NCBI GenBank assembly: GCA_039180225.1
Contig: JBCDDQ010000287.1
Location: 1-6,422 of the forward strand
Origin: JAAEUE01 sp039180225
GTDB lineage: Bacteria; Pseudomonadota; Alphaproteobacteria; Rhizobiales; CAJQND01
Direction of reading: 5' to 3'
Length of the DNA: 6,422 bases
The translations under genes and the position numbers were made by a program. Shown here piece by piece: positions 5,356 to 6,422 of this stretch (positions are counted from its first letter, which is position 1; each line of letters opens with the position of its first letter). Under the pieces are notes generated by a model, which was not told the DNA's origin, did no database searches, and worked only from the letters and a program-made list of their open reading frames with translations.

Positions 5356-6012
5356 ATGGAAGCCGCCGCCAAAGGTCAAGTGATCCGCAGTGCTGCTGAG
5401 ATTTATGATGAGTTCTTCGTGCCCAGCCTGTTTGAACAATGGGCAGCCCCCGTGACCGAGGCCGCCCGCATCACCACCGGTCAGACGGTTTTGGACGTGG
5501 CGTGTGGCACAGGAGCGCTGGCGCGGGAGGCGAAGGTCAAAGTGGGCCCAGACGGCGCCGTTACCGGCCTTGATGTGAACGAGGGCATGCTGGCTGTGGC
5601 GCAAGCCAAGGCCCCCGAGATCAACTGGCAAAGTGGGGCTGCGGAGGCCTTGCCGTTTGACGATGCGAGCTTTGACGCGGTGGTCAGCCAGTTCGGCTTG
5701 ATGTTCTTTGAAGACCGGGCGGCAGCGCTGCAGGAAATGTGGCGCGTGCTGCGCCTGGGCGGCCGTTTGGCCGTTGCCGTGTGGGACCGTCTGGAAACCT
5801 CACCCGGTTATGCGGCCATGGTGGCCCTTTTGCGCCGATTGTTCGGTGAGGAAGCGGCCAATGCGCTTTATGCGCCCTATTGCCTTGGGGAAACCGGGCC
5901 CCTATTGGAGCTGTTCGGTGAGGCCGGCATCGGCAATGCAGGGGTTGATACACAGGTTGGCAAAGCCCAGTTCCCCTCGCTTCAGGACTGGGTGCGGAGC
6001 AGACTGCGGTGA
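5356..6012 (+). CDS. Class I SAM-dependent methyltransferase, apparently C-terminally truncated
   Basis: I chose the ATG at 5356 because AAGGAA lies about 9 nt upstream; an in-frame GTG at 5311 would add 15 unlikely residues. The 218-residue product has the Rossmann-like SAM-binding signature VLDVACGTGALA (45-56), the acidic second strand GLDVNEGML (71-79), GAAEALPFDDASFDAVVSQFGLMFF (94-118, motif III region) and EMWRVLRLGGRLAVAVWD (127-144). It resembles UbiE/Methyltransf_11 enzymes; the substrate is unknown. Relatives I recall continue past the FPS-x-x-DWVR segment with GWTLA-M-D and about 45 more residues. Here homology stops at FPSLQDWVRSRLR and the next bases match pepN, so the gene appears cut at its 3' end. 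The SAM site is intact, but folding and activity are doubtful. The stop overlaps the pepN fragment by 4 bp (GTGA). Confidence 0.82.
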   Translation: MEAAAKGQVIRSAAEIYDEFFVPSLFEQWAAPVTEAARITTGQTVLDVACGTGALAREAKVKVGPDGAVTGLDVNEGMLAVAQAKAPEINWQSGAAEALPFDDASFDAVVSQFGLMFFEDRAAALQEMWRVLRLGGRLAVAVWDRLETSPGYAAMVALLRRLFGEEAANALYAPYCLGETGPLLELFGEAGIGNAGVDTQVGKAQFPSLQDWVRSRLR

Positions 6013-6410
6013 AATCGCGACTGGATGTCAGGCGATCGAAAAGCGCGAAATATCAGGAACCTCTGGTCCTCGATGGCGATGATCTGCTGCCGGTTTCGGT
6101 GCGGGTAGATGGCGAAATCTGGACCGACTGGACGCTAGTTGAGGGTGCTCTGCATCTGCCGTTGACCGGTGCGTCGCATATTGTCGAAATCACGGTTGAG
6201 CTTGACCCGTCGACCAACACACAGCTGATGGGGCTTTATGCTTCCGGCGGGATGTTGTGCACCCAGTGTGAAGCCGAGGGGTTTCGGCGGATCACTTTCT
6301 TCCCGGACCGGCCTGATGGGACGCTGCTCTGCCGAGTGCCAGCAGAAACCGCGCGCGCCAGCCTCACCCCAGGCACCTTCAGGCGGCAAGGGCTCGTTGT
6401 TTTGCTGTAG
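6009..6410 (+). pseudogene. pepN: Aminopeptidase N (PepN, M1 family) internal N-terminal fragment
   Basis: This 133-codon frame (GTG start, TAG at 6408-6410) matches the N-terminal beta domain of M1 aminopeptidase N. KSRLDVRRS (2-10), EPLVLDGDDLLPVSV (17-31), WTDW-x4-GALHL (38-50) and NTQLMGLYASGGMLC then TQCEAEGFRRITFF (70-98, then DRPD) align with E. coli PepN around its substrate-contacting CEAEGFR segment. PepN proteins have about 870 residues. Here the first 30 or so are missing, and after DRPD (about residue 103) the match fades into an unrelated tail and stop, so the HEXXH zinc site and over 80% of the enzyme are absent. In-frame pepN-like codons may extend upstream to about 6000, inside the methyltransferase end. 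It could still be translated by coupling (GTGA overlap, GGAG about 9 nt upstream), but it cannot be an aminopeptidase. Confidence 0.85.
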
Positions 6411-6422
6411 ACTCTCACCAGA

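Noticed and set aside
6306..6422. A simple +1 or -1 frameshift restoring pepN beyond DRPD
   Set aside because: Translating the other two plus-strand frames from about 6310 to the window end gives nothing like PepN, so the homology really ends rather than shifting frame.

Overview
The window is GC-rich, apart from a few AT-richer patches, and densely coded on both strands. Gene content and style suggest an alphaproteobacterium: a class IV aminotransferase of a type I associate with that group, a DUF533/TerB protein, an AzlCD exporter next to a CGNR regulator, and promoters resembling the rhizobial CTTGAC-N17-CTATAT form. This is inferred from recalled family features, not a database match, and I cannot name a genus.

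Layout. Positions 1-573 (+) hold the 3' part of a class IV PLP aminotransferase that runs off the left edge. Convergent to it is a small four-helix membrane protein (646-1083, -). A 159-bp gap with palindromes separates that gene from a DUF533/TerB-like protein (1243-2007, -), which diverges from an MscS-family mechanosensitive channel (2206-3552, +). The channel gene overlaps by 20 bp the tail of azlD (3533-3838, -), which overlaps its partner azlC (3828-4517, -). Across an 88-bp gap from azlC lies a divergent CGNR zinc-finger/ABATE regulator (4606-5178, +). A 177-bp gap with a CRP-type palindrome leads to a SAM-dependent methyltransferase (5356-6012, +). That gene looks truncated and is joined by a 4-bp overlap to a fragment of aminopeptidase N (6009-6410, +).

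How the genes work together. The clearest functional unit is azlCD plus the divergent CGNR gene. The gap carries two related 20-bp imperfect palindromes whose centres are 42 bp apart, about four helical turns. One covers the -35 of a good azlCD promoter and the other covers the expected start of transcription. This is the layout expected if the CGNR protein represses both the amino-acid exporter and itself. It is the best candidate in the window for an undescribed system. The methyltransferase-pepN junction looks like genomic decay or rearrangement. The other genes (channel, DUF533, small membrane protein) look like independent envelope or stress functions.

All gaps between genes are shorter than 300 bp. 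I saw no tRNA, rRNA, CRISPR array, transposase or integrase.
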